64,000 bases of DNA from CAVZYN01 sp963779515. GTDB taxonomy: Bacteria; Pseudomonadota; Alphaproteobacteria; Rhizobiales; Hyphomicrobiaceae. Numbering within the stretch: position 1 is the first letter of the stretch; every line of letters starts with the position of its first letter. Below, piece by piece: positions 50,771 to 62,014 of this stretch. The position numbers and the translations under genes are program-made. The notes beneath the pieces are model-generated. The model saw only the letters and a program-made list of their open reading frames with translations. It was not told where the DNA came from and did not search any database. The stretch is taken from positions 124,001 through 188,000 of the forward strand of contig CAVZYN010000002.1 of NCBI GenBank assembly GCA_963779515.1. Reading direction: 5' to 3'.

Positions 50771-52365
50771 CGGACGTGGTCACCATCGGTGAGGCGCCAT
50801 TGGGGCTGGCCGAGCTTGCGGCGCTCTATCGCGGCGCAGGTGTGCGGATCGATGCTGGCGTGTGGCCGCGCATCGATGCGGCCGCCCGGATCGTCGCGGC
50901 TGCGGCGGCCGGCACGGCGCCGGTCTATGGGGTCAACACAGGCTTTGGAAAGCTTGCGAGCCAGCGCATCGCACCGGCGGACACGGCGCAGTTGCAACGT
51001 AATTTGATCCGATCGCATTGCTGCGGCGTCGGGCCTGCGATGCCGCGCGACATCGTGCGGTTGATGATGGCGCTGAAGATCGCGTCGTTGTCGCGCGGCG
51101 CCTCGGGCGTCAGGCGTGATGTGGTTGCGCTGCTTGCCGCGATGCTGGAGCATGACATCGTCCCGGAGGTGCCGGCGCAGGGATCGGTCGGGGCGTCGGG
51201 CGATCTCGCGCCGCTCGCGCATATGACGGCCGTCATGATGGGCGAAGGACGCGCGTGGCGTGGCGGGAATGACGTGCTGCTCCCTGGCGCCGCGCAGCTG
51301 GCGGCCGCGGGCTTGCAGCCGATCGCGCTGGTCGCGAAGGAGGGGCTCGCGCTCATCAACGGCACGCAATTCTCCACGGCCTATGCGTTGGCGGGATTGA
51401 TCGAGGCGCACGCACTCTTGTCGACGGCGCTGGTCACGGGCGCGCTGTCGGTCGATGCGGCGATGGCCTCGACGACGCCGTTCCGGCCGGAGATTCATGC
51501 GCTGCGCGGATTGCCAGGGCAGATCGCGGCCGCGCGTGCGCTTAGCGGGTTGCTCGACGGCAGCATCATCCGGCTGGCGCATCTCGACAACGACGAGCGT
51601 GTGCAGGACCCTTATTGTCTGCGTTGCCAGCCGCAAGTGATGGGCGCGTGCCTCGATTTGCTGGCAGCGGCCGGACGGACGCTCGCGGTCGAGGCCAATG
51701 CGGTCACGGACAACCCGCTGGTGCTGGTCGAGACCGGCGAGATCGTCTCGGGCGGGAACTTTCATGCCGAGCCCGTCGCGTTCGCGGCGGATCAGATCGC
51801 GATTGCGTTGAGCGAGATCGGCGCCATCGCCGAGCGGCGGATCGCAACGCTGGTCGATCCGGCGCTGAATTTCGGGTTGCCGGCGTTTCTGTCGCCGAAG
51901 CCGGGGTTGAACTGTGGTTTCATGATCGCGGAGGTGACGGCGGCGGCGCTCTATGCGGAAAACAAGCAACGGGCGGCGCCGGGATCGATCAACTCGACGC
52001 CGACGAGCGCCAACCAGGAAGATCATGTGTCGATGGCTGCGCACAGCGCGCGCCGGCTGATGAGCATGACGGAGAACTTGGCGCAGTTGCTCGGCATCGA
52101 GCTGTTGGTTGCGGCACAGGGGATCGATTTGCGCAAGCGCGGATATGGTCTTTCGGGGCTCAAAGGGACGCCGCCCGCGTCGCTGACGACCAGCCCGGCC
52201 TTGGAGCGGGTGGTGGATGCGCTGCGGCGGCGAGTGCCGGTGCTCGAGGAGGACCGCTATATGGCGACGGATATCGCGGCGGCCGGTGCGCTGGTCAGTT
52301 CGGGCGCGGTGACAGCGGCTGCGGGCCCGGATGTGCTACCAAGGCTTTCGAGCCTCATCGCGTGA
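50767..52365 (+). CDS. hutH: Histidine ammonia-lyase HutH
   Basis: HutH removes ammonia from L-histidine to give urocanate, the first step of the pathway. The 532-residue product has the Ala-Ser-Gly triad that forms the MIO cofactor at residues 143-145 (GSVGASGDLAPLAH), VYGVNTGFGKLA and the C-terminal SINSTPTSANQEDHVSM. The start ATG 50767 overlaps the hutI stop (ATGA) and is preceded by GAGAGG. About 20 residues longer than the commonest forms, mainly at the N-terminus. Confidence 0.96.
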   Translation: MTDVVTIGEAPLGLAELAALYRGAGVRIDAGVWPRIDAAARIVAAAAAGTAPVYGVNTGFGKLASQRIAPADTAQLQRNLIRSHCCGVGPAMPRDIVRLMMALKIASLSRGASGVRRDVVALLAAMLEHDIVPEVPAQGSVGASGDLAPLAHMTAVMMGEGRAWRGGNDVLLPGAAQLAAAGLQPIALVAKEGLALINGTQFSTAYALAGLIEAHALLSTALVTGALSVDAAMASTTPFRPEIHALRGLPGQIAAARALSGLLDGSIIRLAHLDNDERVQDPYCLRCQPQVMGACLDLLAAAGRTLAVEANAVTDNPLVLVETGEIVSGGNFHAEPVAFAADQIAIALSEIGAIAERRIATLVDPALNFGLPAFLSPKPGLNCGFMIAEVTAAALYAENKQRAAPGSINSTPTSANQEDHVSMAAHSARRLMSMTENLAQLLGIELLVAAQGIDLRKRGYGLSGLKGTPPASLTTSPALERVVDALRRRVPVLEEDRYMATDIAAAGALVSSGAVTAAAGPDVLPRLSSLIA

Positions 52366-52400
52366 GCAGTCCGACGAGAGAAACGACGAGAGAACGTGTC

Positions 52401-54065
<1,665 letters not shown>

Positions 54066-54089
54066 TGGACGTTCGCGGCGAGGGTGATC

Positions 54090-54740
54090 ATGCGCGTCAT
54101 TAAATCAGCCGAGCAGCGGGTAATGCCGTGGAAAAACGGCGGCGGCTCGACGACGGAAATCGCGGTCTGGCCGGTGGGCGCCGGGCTCGGCGATTTCGCC
54201 TGGCGGGTCAGCACGGCGCTGGTCGCGCGCGACGGCCCGTTCTCGCTGTTCGAAGGCGTCGATCGCACGCTGACGGTGCTGGATGGGGGACCGCTCGGAT
54301 TGACGTTTGCGGACGGCCGGATCGTGTCGCTCGATACGGCGTCGGCGCCATTTGCTTTCGCGGGCGATGCCGCCGTGCAAGGCGCCGTTGGCGGCCAGCC
54401 AGTGCGCGATCTCAATGTCATGACGCGGCGCGGCGTCTGGCGGCACGGCGTTTGGATCGAGTGGAGCGCATTTCATTTGGCAGGGGGGGTGCGGCTCGTC
54501 GTCGTGCGCGGCGGCGATGCGGAGGCACGATGCGGCGGTCGCGTCTCAGCGCTGAAAAGCGATGATGCGGTGATGTGCACCGACGACGATGCGGTGCTCG
54601 AGGTCACGCTTGGCGCGGACGCGATGGCGTATGCGATCGTGCTCGAGGAGGTGGTGGAGCTTGCACCGCGCGGGGCGCCGACGCCATCCGGCCAGACGGC
54701 GTCGGCAGAGCGGTTTAGGGTCCCCACACGGCTGAGATAG
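54090..54740 (+). CDS. hutD: HutD/Ves family protein
   Basis: 216 residues with the family start RVMPWKNGGGSTTEIAVWP and the cupin-like strands DFAWRVSTALVARDGPFSLFEGVDRTLTVLDG. HutD is found in many hut operons, where it limits excess pathway flux, probably by binding a pathway metabolite; it is not an enzyme of the route. ATG 54090 is preferred over GTG 54084. It ends the hut operon and converges with the Clp_N gene four bases away. Confidence 0.88.
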   Translation: MRVIKSAEQRVMPWKNGGGSTTEIAVWPVGAGLGDFAWRVSTALVARDGPFSLFEGVDRTLTVLDGGPLGLTFADGRIVSLDTASAPFAFAGDAAVQGAVGGQPVRDLNVMTRRGVWRHGVWIEWSAFHLAGGVRLVVVRGGDAEARCGGRVSALKSDDAVMCTDDDAVLEVTLGADAMAYAIVLEEVVELAPRGAPTPSGQTASAERFRVPTRLR

Positions 54741-54743
54741 TGG

Positions 54744-56579
54744 TTAGGCGCCGAGCAATCGTGCGAGCCCGGGGAAGACGGCTTTCATGATGCCGCTGAC
54801 GGCGAAGCCCAAAATGATGCCGCCGAGGATGGCCGCGCCCCAGACCGCGATACTGACGATGCGCTTGCCGATCCGCGTCTTGCCGCGCAGAGCAAACGGC
54901 TGATCGGGGAGCTGCGTGTCACTCGCATGTCCATCGTGGGCGAGCGAGCGCACGGCAATCTGTAACAGCAGGTGAGCCGTGCCGCCTTTGCGGCCAGTCA
55001 ACGACCAACGCCAGACGATCATCTCGTCGGTGACGAGGCCTTGCGTGTTCTCCACCCACTGCGTCTCGTGGGTCAAGGGCTCAACGAAACAGGCGTTGTC
55101 CTGGGCGCGCAACCGGATCGAGATCGCGCGCATCGCGAAGGGCGGGCTGACGCGGCTCTCGGGCGTCAGGGCGAGCGCTTCGAGAACTTCACGCGGGAGC
55201 GCGAGTTCGATCACCTGCAATTCGCCGATCCAGATGGTGCGCGCGAATGGTTCGACCAGTCGTGCGGTGTCGAGATGGATGGCGGGGCGGCCGCCGGTGA
55301 AGGGCGCGCCGATGGGTGCGGCCGTGGCGCCTGGAGGCGCGCCGGGCGCGGCATAAGGATCATGTTGCGGGAAGGGGGCGTAGGCGTCGTACTCGGGATA
55401 GGGCGCGCCCGCATAGTCCTCGTCCGCGGACGTTGGCATCGGCGGCTGAACAGGATCCGCTGGCTCGGGCCATGGCTCAGGAGTGGGCTCAAGTGCGGGG
55501 TCGCGTTGTCGCGGGAGTGCCGGGCGCGCGGGGCCGTCGTTTGCCGCAATCGGGCGGGCGGGGAAAGGGAGCGGCGGCCTGTTCAGCGCGGGGCCAGACG
55601 GCAGACGCGAGGGTTGACGATCAGGATCAATCGACAGCGATGCGGCGTTCAGCGGTGGTGGCGATGGTGGCAGCGGCATCGGCAATGACGGTTGCGCGGG
55701 AGCGGCCGGCGGTTGTGCGGACGCCATCGTCGGCAGGGCCTGCGGCGGCGGCGGCGCGGGGTCGTTTTGTTGCAAGCGCGCGCGCACCGAGGCCAGGACT
55801 TCGGATGGTGTCGGGCCAGCGAAGCCCGGTACGCGCTGCGCTGCCGCAGCTACTTCTGGCGGACGGGCGGTGGCGGGAGGCGCCGCGACGGCTGCCGGCA
55901 CCGGCGGCATCGCCGGCGTCGCCGCCGAGGCCAAGGGCGCCAGAGCGGGTGTTGGTGCGGGCGCAATTGGTGCTGCCTGGACCGGTGCAGCCGGCATCGG
56001 TTGCGATGGTGGTGGCAAGGGGGGCGGGCTGCGCACCGCCACGGGTTGCGGCGGTGGCGGCTGAGCAGGTGGCGCCACTTGGGATGCCACTTGGGACCCC
56101 ACTTGGACCCCACATGGGACGACGCGCGCCGCAACACCTTGATCGCCTCTTCGAAGGTCAGGCCGTGCGTGCGCAGAACGCCGGCGGCGGCGGTCTTGCC
56201 ATCGCCGACGATGGCGGCAAGGACGATCGCGCCGTCGACCATTTTGCGCGGCGACTGGCGGGCTGCGAGGCCGGCGCCCTGCAAGACACGCAATAGCTCG
56301 GCATCGGGTTGCGGATTGCTCGGCGCGGCACCGCCGTGCTGGGCGATCCAAGTTGGCGATGTGGCCGGAGATATCGGCGCGGAGACGATTGTTGTCGATC
56401 GAACATGCGTCGAGGACGCTGGTTGCATCGGCGTCGTCCGTCAGCGCCAGCAGGGCATGCTCGAGCGAGACCGCAGGGGCGCCTTGCTCGCGCGCAAGCC
56501 CGTATGCGCGCTGCAAGGCTTCGCCGAGACCGCGCGACATCGGCACTTTTCCCAGATCTCCAGCCAACGCCTGCGCCAC
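54744..56579 (-). pseudogene. Membrane protein with Clp N-terminal repeats, two compensating frameshifts
   Basis: Starting at ATG 56579, the first Clp_N repeat (GLGEALQRAYGLAREQGAPAVSLEHALLALTDDADATSVLDAC) is in one frame. The second (DAELLRVLQGAGLAA...DGAIVLAAIVGDGKTAAAGVLRTHGLTFEEAIKVL) lies in the next frame between about 56345 and 56110, after which the first frame resumes. Then come about 230 proline/alanine-rich residues, a conserved globular part (LDTARLVEPFARTIWIGELQVIELALP...NTQGLVTDEMIVWRWSLTGRKGG) and one C-terminal membrane helix (SIAVWGAAILGGIILGFAVSGIM). No AAA+ ATPase domain is present, so it is not an unfoldase. It may hold Clp-type substrates or adaptors at the membrane; this is inference. 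Confidence 0.7.
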
Positions 56580-56780
56580 CCGTTCTCCTGTTCGCGAATC
56601 TCGTGATTTGGCCGGACCTTATGGCCATTGCCGGAAAGACAATAGCCTGTCCACGCGCAAAACCCTGCATCCGAGCCCGTGCTCATAGCGCTAAATTGTG
56701 CGCAAAATCCGTTGAGCCGCGCGACGCGTGCCTATAAGGCAGGAGCAAGATCTTGCCGCCTCGCACAGGACCGCCCCGCC

Positions 56781-57758
56781 ATGGCCACAAATGCCACCGG
56801 TCAACCCACCGGAAAGTCGAACGAACCGCCCGCTCTGGGGGCTGACGATGGGGAGGCGTCGGCGCACACGCAGGCGCGGATTTTGGCGGAGGCGCTACCG
56901 CATCTCATCAAATATGACGAGCAGACGGTCGTCATCAAATTCGGCGGCAACGCGATGGGCGACGAAAAGCTCGCCGAAGCGTTCGCCAAGGACATCGTCT
57001 ATCTGAAGTTGTCCGGGATCAATCCGGTCGTCGTGCACGGTGGCGGCCCGCAGATCGCCGCCATGCTCAAGAAGCTCGAGATCAAATCCGAGTTCGTGCA
57101 CGGTTTGCGTGTCACCGATAAGCCGACCGTCGAGGTGGTCGAGATGGTGCTGGCCGGCGCCATCAACAAGGACATCGTCTCGCAGATCAACCGCCAGGGC
57201 GGCAAGGCGGTCGGAATCTGCGGCAAAGACGCCAATCTGATGATCGCCAAGCAGATCACCGAGATGCCCGACCCCGAAAGCAACATCATGAAGGCTGTCG
57301 ACATCGGTTATGTCGGCGATCCGCTCGAGGTCAATCCGCATATCGTGGATGTGATCTCGAAGTCCGATTTGATCCCGGTCATCGCCCCCGTCGCCGTCGG
57401 CCGTGATGGCCAGACGCTCAACGTCAACGCCGATACGTTTGCCTCCGCACTTGCCGCCCGCCTCAAAGCCAAGCGCCTGCTTCTGCTCACCGACGTCGCA
57501 GGCGTGCTCGACAAGAACAAGAAGCTGCTGCCCGACCTCACGGTCGATGAAGCGCGCAGCCTCATTCGCAACGGCACGATCACGGGCGGCATGATCCCGA
57601 AGATCGAGGGGTGCATCGACGTGGTCGAGGCAGGCGTCGAAGCGGTCGTCATCATCGACGGCCGCGTGCCGCATTGCGTGCTGCTGGAGCTCTTCACCGA
57701 GCATGGCGTCGGCACCATGGTGCGCGCAAAGAAGCAGCAGAAAAAGAAAGCGGGCTGA
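56781..57758 (+). CDS. argB: Acetylglutamate kinase ArgB
   Basis: ArgB phosphorylates N-acetyl-L-glutamate, the second step of arginine synthesis, and is the usual point of arginine feedback. The 325-residue product has an amino-acid kinase fold: VVIKFGGNAMG, VVVHGGGPQIAAMLKKL, AVGICGKDANL, LTDVAGVLDKNKKLLPDL and ITGGMIPKIEGC. An N-terminal extension of about 40 residues precedes the core, including the helix (HTQARILAEALPHLIKYD) found in arginine-sensitive ArgB. Start ATG 56781. It is divergent from the Clp_N gene. Confidence 0.97.
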   Translation: MATNATGQPTGKSNEPPALGADDGEASAHTQARILAEALPHLIKYDEQTVVIKFGGNAMGDEKLAEAFAKDIVYLKLSGINPVVVHGGGPQIAAMLKKLEIKSEFVHGLRVTDKPTVEVVEMVLAGAINKDIVSQINRQGGKAVGICGKDANLMIAKQITEMPDPESNIMKAVDIGYVGDPLEVNPHIVDVISKSDLIPVIAPVAVGRDGQTLNVNADTFASALAARLKAKRLLLLTDVAGVLDKNKKLLPDLTVDEARSLIRNGTITGGMIPKIEGCIDVVEAGVEAVVIIDGRVPHCVLLELFTEHGVGTMVRAKKQQKKKAG

Positions 57759-57823
57759 TGGTGCGGGCCACCAACTTCAGACGCACAACGTCACTGCGTC
57801 GGTGGTTGATCGAACAGTGCTCC

Positions 57824-58687
57824 CTAGACTTTGCCCTTCCACGGCACCGCCCAGCGTTCGATCCAGCGCATGAGAAGCTCGAAAGCATAGGCGACGAAGC
57901 CGATGGCGAGAATGCCGAGGATCACGACGTCGGTGCGTAGGAAGTTCGACGCGTTGAACACCATTTTGCCGAGGCCCGCATCGGCGGCGACCATCTCGGC
58001 GGCAACCAGCGTGGTCCAGCCAACTCCCATGCCGATCCTGAGGCCTACCAGAATTTCCGGCATGGCGCCGGGCACGATCACGTGCTTCACAACCTGCCAC
58101 GTCGAGGCGCCCATCGAGCGCGCGGCCTGGATCTGCTCCTGACTGACGGATTTGACGCCGGCACGCGCAGCAAGCGCCACTGGCGCAAATATCGATAGAA
58201 AGAGGAGGATGATTTTGGCCCACTCGCCGATACCGAACCAGATGATCATCAGCGGTAGGTAGGCAAGCGGCGGTAGCGGACGATAGAACTCGATCGGGGG
58301 ATCGAAGATGCCCCGTGCGATCCGCGACACGCCCATCGCGATCCCGACCGGGATGCCAACGATGACGGCCAAGATGAAGGCCGAGAACACACGGTACATG
58401 CTCCAAAGGAAGTGGACCCAGAGCGTGTGGCCGTCAAGGTCGCCGGCGATTGATTGCTTGAACGCCAACCAGATCGACTCGGGCTTTGGCAAGAAAAGAG
58501 GCTTGATCCATCCCAAGTGCGTCGAGATCCACCACAGCGCGAGCAGGCCCGCGATGCTGGCAATGTTCATACCAAGGCTCGACCCTTCGCCAAGCACGCG
58601 GTATCGGCTGGTCTTGACCTTGCCGGCGGGTGCCGCGGACGTGGATTGGCCCGCGGCCGGTTGAGGCGTGGCAGCTGCGGTGGTCAT
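57824..58687 (-). CDS. ABC transporter permease, taurine/sulfonate/nitrate type
   Basis: 287 residues, about six membrane segments, with the permease loop that contacts the ATPase (ARSMGASTWQVVKHVIVPGAMPEILVGLRIGMGVGWTTLVAAEMV), the EAA motif of the TauC/SsuC/NrtB group. The ATG at 58687 overlaps the ATPase stop by four bases (ATGA), so the two are coupled. It imports a substrate delivered by the binding protein encoded upstream. Confidence 0.92.
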   Translation of the reverse strand: MTTAAATPQPAAGQSTSAAPAGKVKTSRYRVLGEGSSLGMNIASIAGLLALWWISTHLGWIKPLFLPKPESIWLAFKQSIAGDLDGHTLWVHFLWSMYRVFSAFILAVIVGIPVGIAMGVSRIARGIFDPPIEFYRPLPPLAYLPLMIIWFGIGEWAKIILLFLSIFAPVALAARAGVKSVSQEQIQAARSMGASTWQVVKHVIVPGAMPEILVGLRIGMGVGWTTLVAAEMVAADAGLGKMVFNASNFLRTDVVILGILAIGFVAYAFELLMRWIERWAVPWKGKV

Positions 58688-59508
58688 AGCTTGGCCTCGC
58701 CTTCACGTTCACGGATATCTGCCAGCACGGCCTCGCGGAGGCGGATGAATTCGGGATTCGACTTTACTTTTCGGGCATCGCGGCATTCGATGAACCGGCG
58801 GCCGAAATTCAGATCGTAGCTCTTTTCGATCTTGCCCGGTCGCGGCGTCATCACGATCAAACGGGTTGCCAAGAACAGCGCCTCTTCCACCGAATGGGTG
58901 ATGAAGAATACCATCTTGCCGGTCCGGTGCCAGACGTCGAGGATCAACTCCTGCACGGTCTCGCGCGTCAATGCGTCAAGTGCGCCAAGCGGTTCGTCCA
59001 TCAGCAGAACGTTCGGATCGGAGGCGAGCGCGCGGGCGATGCCGACGCGCTGCTGCATGCCGCCGGAGAGTTCATAGATCATCTTGGCTTCGAAGTCCTG
59101 GAGGCCGACGAGTTTGAGTTTTCCACGCGCAACGTCGTTGCGCTGTTCTTTGTCGATGCCGCGCATTTTCAAACCAAAGGCAACGTTGTCGATCACCGAG
59201 AGCCACGGCATCAGCGCGTGGCGCTGGAAGACGACGCCGCGATCGGCGCCCGGCCCATGCACGGGATGACCATTGAGCAGCACGTCGCCGTCGGTCGCGC
59301 CGAGAAAACCCGCCATCACGGACAGAAGCGTGGTCTTACCGCAGCCCGAGGCGCCGATGGCGACGACGAATTCTCCAGATTGCATCTCAAGATTGACGCG
59401 CGAGAGCGCCTCGACGCTGCCGTCGCGGGTCGCATAGCGTACCGAGAGATCCTTTATGTGGAGCACCGATTTCGCTGTCTGCGCGTCGGCGGACTGGGCT
59501 AAGGCCAC
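58684..59508 (-). CDS. ABC transporter ATP-binding protein, taurine/sulfonate/nitrate type
   Basis: 274 residues from GTG 59508. Walker A GASGCGKTT, Q-loop FQRHALMPW, signature LSGGMQQRVGIARAL, Walker B VLLMDEPLGALD and the H-loop FITHSVEEALFLATRL are all present, so it should be an active ATPase. Most like TauB/SsuB. It is separated from the binding-protein gene by a rho-independent terminator at 59541-59568. Confidence 0.94.
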   Translation of the reverse strand: MALAQSADAQTAKSVLHIKDLSVRYATRDGSVEALSRVNLEMQSGEFVVAIGASGCGKTTLLSVMAGFLGATDGDVLLNGHPVHGPGADRGVVFQRHALMPWLSVIDNVAFGLKMRGIDKEQRNDVARGKLKLVGLQDFEAKMIYELSGGMQQRVGIARALASDPNVLLMDEPLGALDALTRETVQELILDVWHRTGKMVFFITHSVEEALFLATRLIVMTPRPGKIEKSYDLNFGRRFIECRDARKVKSNPEFIRLREAVLADIREREGEAKL

Positions 59509-59540
59509 GGTGACACCTCAGTGGAAAGCGGGTCAGATGC

Positions 59541-59568
59541 AAAAAGGGCCGGTTTTGCAACCGGCCCT
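59541..59568 (-). terminator. Rho-independent terminator between binding-protein and ATPase genes
   Basis: A perfect 10-bp stem, AGGGCCGGTT (59545-59554) with AACCGGCCCT (59559-59568), has a four-base loop, and on the minus strand is followed by five T. It lies just after the solute-binding gene and before the ATPase gene, so it should end most transcripts there and make binding protein more abundant than the membrane parts. Confidence 0.85.
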
Positions 59569-59581
59569 GATCGTCGATGAT

Positions 59582-60589
59582 TTATTTCGCGGCGGCGGCT
59601 GCATATTCCGAGTTCACGAACTTGCCGAAATCTTTCGGAACGTCCGTTATGCGGCCCTGTTCTTTCAAAAATGCCGCCGTGTTGGCCATGGCTTTCGCCA
59701 CGCCACTGTTGGCGCCGCCGCCGAGCCATTTGTCGGAAGCTTGTTCAGCCGCCGTTGGGAAACCGTAGTCGTTGAGCGTGGCTGGAACGTCCTTTGGCTC
59801 CGCGCCGACCACCTTTGCGATCGTTTTAACGAGGTCGCTGTCGGCGGTGTACTTGGCCTTGTCGGCTTTGAACGCAGCGTCCGCCTTCGCCATCTCCTTT
59901 ATCAATGCAGTCACGAACTCCTTGTTCTTGTCGGCCCAGGCTTTGTTGACCATCAGCGCATCGAAGGTCGGCGCGCCTTGCTTGGCGACATCTGCCGACG
60001 ATAGGATCATTTTCCCGCCCGCTGTCTTGATTTTGGAGAGGACCGGATCCCAGATGAAGGTACCATCGAGATCGCCACGCTCCCAGGCGGCCGCGATTTC
60101 GGGCGGACGCATGTTGAGGATCTGCACTTCCTTCGGGTTCACGCCTGCCTTGGTCAGGGCGAACATAAGTTGGTAGTGCGCGGTCGAGGCGAGCGGTGTC
60201 GCGATCTTCTTGCCCTTGAGATCCTGGATCTTGGTGATGCCGGATTTGGCGGACACAACCAGCTGCTCGGCGTTGTTGATGTCATCGATAATCCAAACGA
60301 TCTGGACGTCGAGGCCCTGCGCCGCTGCAGCCGTTGCCGGTGACGATCCGACTTCGCCGATCGGAACTTCGCCCGATGCCATCGCCTTCAGAACGTCACC
60401 GCCACCACCAAACATCTTCCAGTTGATTTTGTAACCGGTGGCTTTTTCGACTGCGCCAGCGGCCTGTGCGACGCGAAACGGCACAATCATGTCTTGGTGC
60501 GCGATCGTGACTTCCTTGGTCTGGGCCGTGGCGGCAGTTACGCCGAGTGCCAGCGTCAGCGGCAGTGCGAGTAAGTGCTTTGACTTCAT
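59582..60589 (-). CDS. ABC transporter substrate-binding protein, taurine (TauA) type
   Basis: 335 residues from ATG 60589, which follows GAGGAGG. Signal peptide (LLALPLTLALGVTAATAQ), then a periplasmic binding fold with VTIAHQDMIVPFRVAQAAG, FGGGGDVLKAMASGEVPIGEVGSSPATAAAAQGLDVQ, IQDLKGKKIATPLASTAHYQ and AWERGDLDGTFIWDPVLSKI. This is the TauA subgroup of nitrate/sulfonate/taurine binding proteins. Taurine is the best guess for substrate, unproven. Confidence 0.92.
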   Translation of the reverse strand: MKSKHLLALPLTLALGVTAATAQTKEVTIAHQDMIVPFRVAQAAGAVEKATGYKINWKMFGGGGDVLKAMASGEVPIGEVGSSPATAAAAQGLDVQIVWIIDDINNAEQLVVSAKSGITKIQDLKGKKIATPLASTAHYQLMFALTKAGVNPKEVQILNMRPPEIAAAWERGDLDGTFIWDPVLSKIKTAGGKMILSSADVAKQGAPTFDALMVNKAWADKNKEFVTALIKEMAKADAAFKADKAKYTADSDLVKTIAKVVGAEPKDVPATLNDYGFPTAAEQASDKWLGGGANSGVAKAMANTAAFLKEQGRITDVPKDFGKFVNSEYAAAAAK

Positions 60590-60745
60590 TTGGTTTCCTC
60601 CTCGTTGCACGATTTTGTCATACACCCGGGCGGACCGGGTGTCATGGCCGTTGTTTCTGTGCTGGTGGCGATCAGTGGCCCGATCGGTGGCCGCCAATTG
60701 ATGACGCCAGATGCGATCAGACAGACCGTCTCGGGCAGATGGGCG

Positions 60746-61201
60746 TTACGCCGCGTTGAGCGTCATGGTTGCGCGCCAACGGCCGCCCGGCGCGCGGCCG
60801 ATCGCGACGTCGCCGCCATCTTCTGCCATCAACGCCCGGGCAATCGCGAGTTCGAGGCCCGGCCGGTCGACGGCCGTCGCGGAGCGGGCGGTGGTCGAGA
60901 TCTCGATTTTCTGGCGGACGTCGCGGGTGACGCGGACGGTGATCATGGCGCCGCGTTTGGCCGCAGCCATGCTCTCGTGCAAGAGTCCGACGAGGGCTGC
61001 GACGCAGCGCTCAGGATCGGTGACAGCGACGGTATCGAGATCGCCCGCGATTTGGACGGTCACATCGGCGCGGCGCGCGGCTTCGCCGGCAGACGTCCAG
61101 GCGCTGTCGATCAAGGGCGCGAGCGCGGTCGGACGCGGCGCAGTCGATGCTGCCGCGATGTCCTGCCGGGCGGCCTGACTGACGGGATGAAACGCGCTCA
61201 T
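60746..61201 (-). CDS. Unknown protein resembling a histidine-kinase ATPase domain
   Basis: 151 residues. The second half is laid out like a GHKL ATP-binding domain (VTVQIAGDLDTVAVTDPERCVAALVGLLHESMAAAKRGAMITVRVTRD, then GLELAIARALMAEDGGDVAIGRAPGGRWRATMTL), but the N-box asparagine is replaced and the glycine loops are eroded, and no phosphoacceptor or sensor domain is present. It may be a degenerate anti-sigma or histidine phosphotransfer-like protein. Start ATG 61201. Confidence 0.5.
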   Translation of the reverse strand: MSAFHPVSQAARQDIAAASTAPRPTALAPLIDSAWTSAGEAARRADVTVQIAGDLDTVAVTDPERCVAALVGLLHESMAAAKRGAMITVRVTRDVRQKIEISTTARSATAVDRPGLELAIARALMAEDGGDVAIGRAPGGRWRATMTLNAA

Positions 61202-61297
61202 GACGATGTCCCTGCTCGCCGGCAGCGTAGGCAGAACAGGGTAAACGAGGACTTAAGGACGGTCTCCGATCCAGGGGCTGCCCCCTGACGCACGAAG

Positions 61298-61570
61298 TTA
61301 CGGCGACTTGCGCTTCAGATGGCAGACCTTGGTGCGTGATCCGTCGGCGTTGTTGCGCCACGAGCAGCCGCTGTTCGGCGGCGTGGTGTTGTAGATGTAG
61401 TATTCGCCGCGCCGGTTCTTATCAAAGGTCTGATTGGAGACATCGTGGCCGCCGATGCGCACGTTCTTGCCGAAGCGGACTTCGGCGGCGGCCGGGGTTG
61501 CCGCGATCAAAAGTGCAGCCGGACACGCGATTGCGGCGAGCAGAAGCGCGGTTCGTTTAGCCTGTCGCAT
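61298..61570 (-). CDS. Small exported protein
   Basis: 90 residues with a good Sec signal peptide (KRTALLLAAIACPAALLIAATPAAAE). The 60-residue mature part is rich in asparagine, glycine and aromatic residues with two cysteines (SGCSWRNNADGS and TKVCHL) that could form a disulphide. No family recognised. It is 12 bases from the next gene upstream on the same strand, also exported. Confidence 0.6.
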   Translation of the reverse strand: MRQAKRTALLLAAIACPAALLIAATPAAAEVRFGKNVRIGGHDVSNQTFDKNRRGEYYIYNTTPPNSGCSWRNNADGSRTKVCHLKRKSP

Positions 61571-61582
61571 GATGGGCTGGTC

Positions 61583-61906
61583 CTATTTCGCGCAAAAGGT
61601 TGCGGTGACGAGGCACTTGTACTCCTGGCCGAGGATCGGGAGATAGAGGTAATCCTCGCAGCTGACGGTCTCGGCGCTTTTCTTGGTGGCGCCCCAGCCG
61701 CGTTGCTTCGCGACCTTCGCCGCGTAGTCGTCGAGTTTTTCCCGCGCCGCCGCGATCGTTGCCTCGCGCCCGATCTGGATGTCCGACAGCGGCAGCCGCG
61801 TGCACTGGCCGGGGGCGGCGGCAAGGGCGTTGGGCGCGGCGGCGGCCAGAACCACAAATGTGCATGCTATCCGCGATGCCTTCGCGACTTTGGAGGTGAT
61901 GACCAT
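61583..61906 (-). CDS. Small exported cysteine-containing protein
   Basis: 107 residues from ATG 61906, chosen because it is followed directly by a signal peptide (KASRIACTFVVLAAAAPNALAAA); the frame is open to 61978. The mature part has a helix (REATIAAAREKLDDYAAKVAKQRGW) and four cysteines (PGQCTRL, VSCEDYL, YKCLVTATFC), likely in two disulphides. No family recognised. It probably forms an operon with the small exported protein downstream. Confidence 0.6.
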   Translation of the reverse strand: MVITSKVAKASRIACTFVVLAAAAPNALAAAPGQCTRLPLSDIQIGREATIAAAREKLDDYAAKVAKQRGWGATKKSAETVSCEDYLYLPILGQEYKCLVTATFCAK

Positions 61907-62014
61907 GCCTGTGTTCTCGCCTTGCTGGTCGGGGTGCAGGTGTTGAATTGCAATTTCGTTTTTATCGTGGTCGGACATGGGCCGAGGCTCTCGCTTGGCC
62001 GTCGCGTTGTTCCA

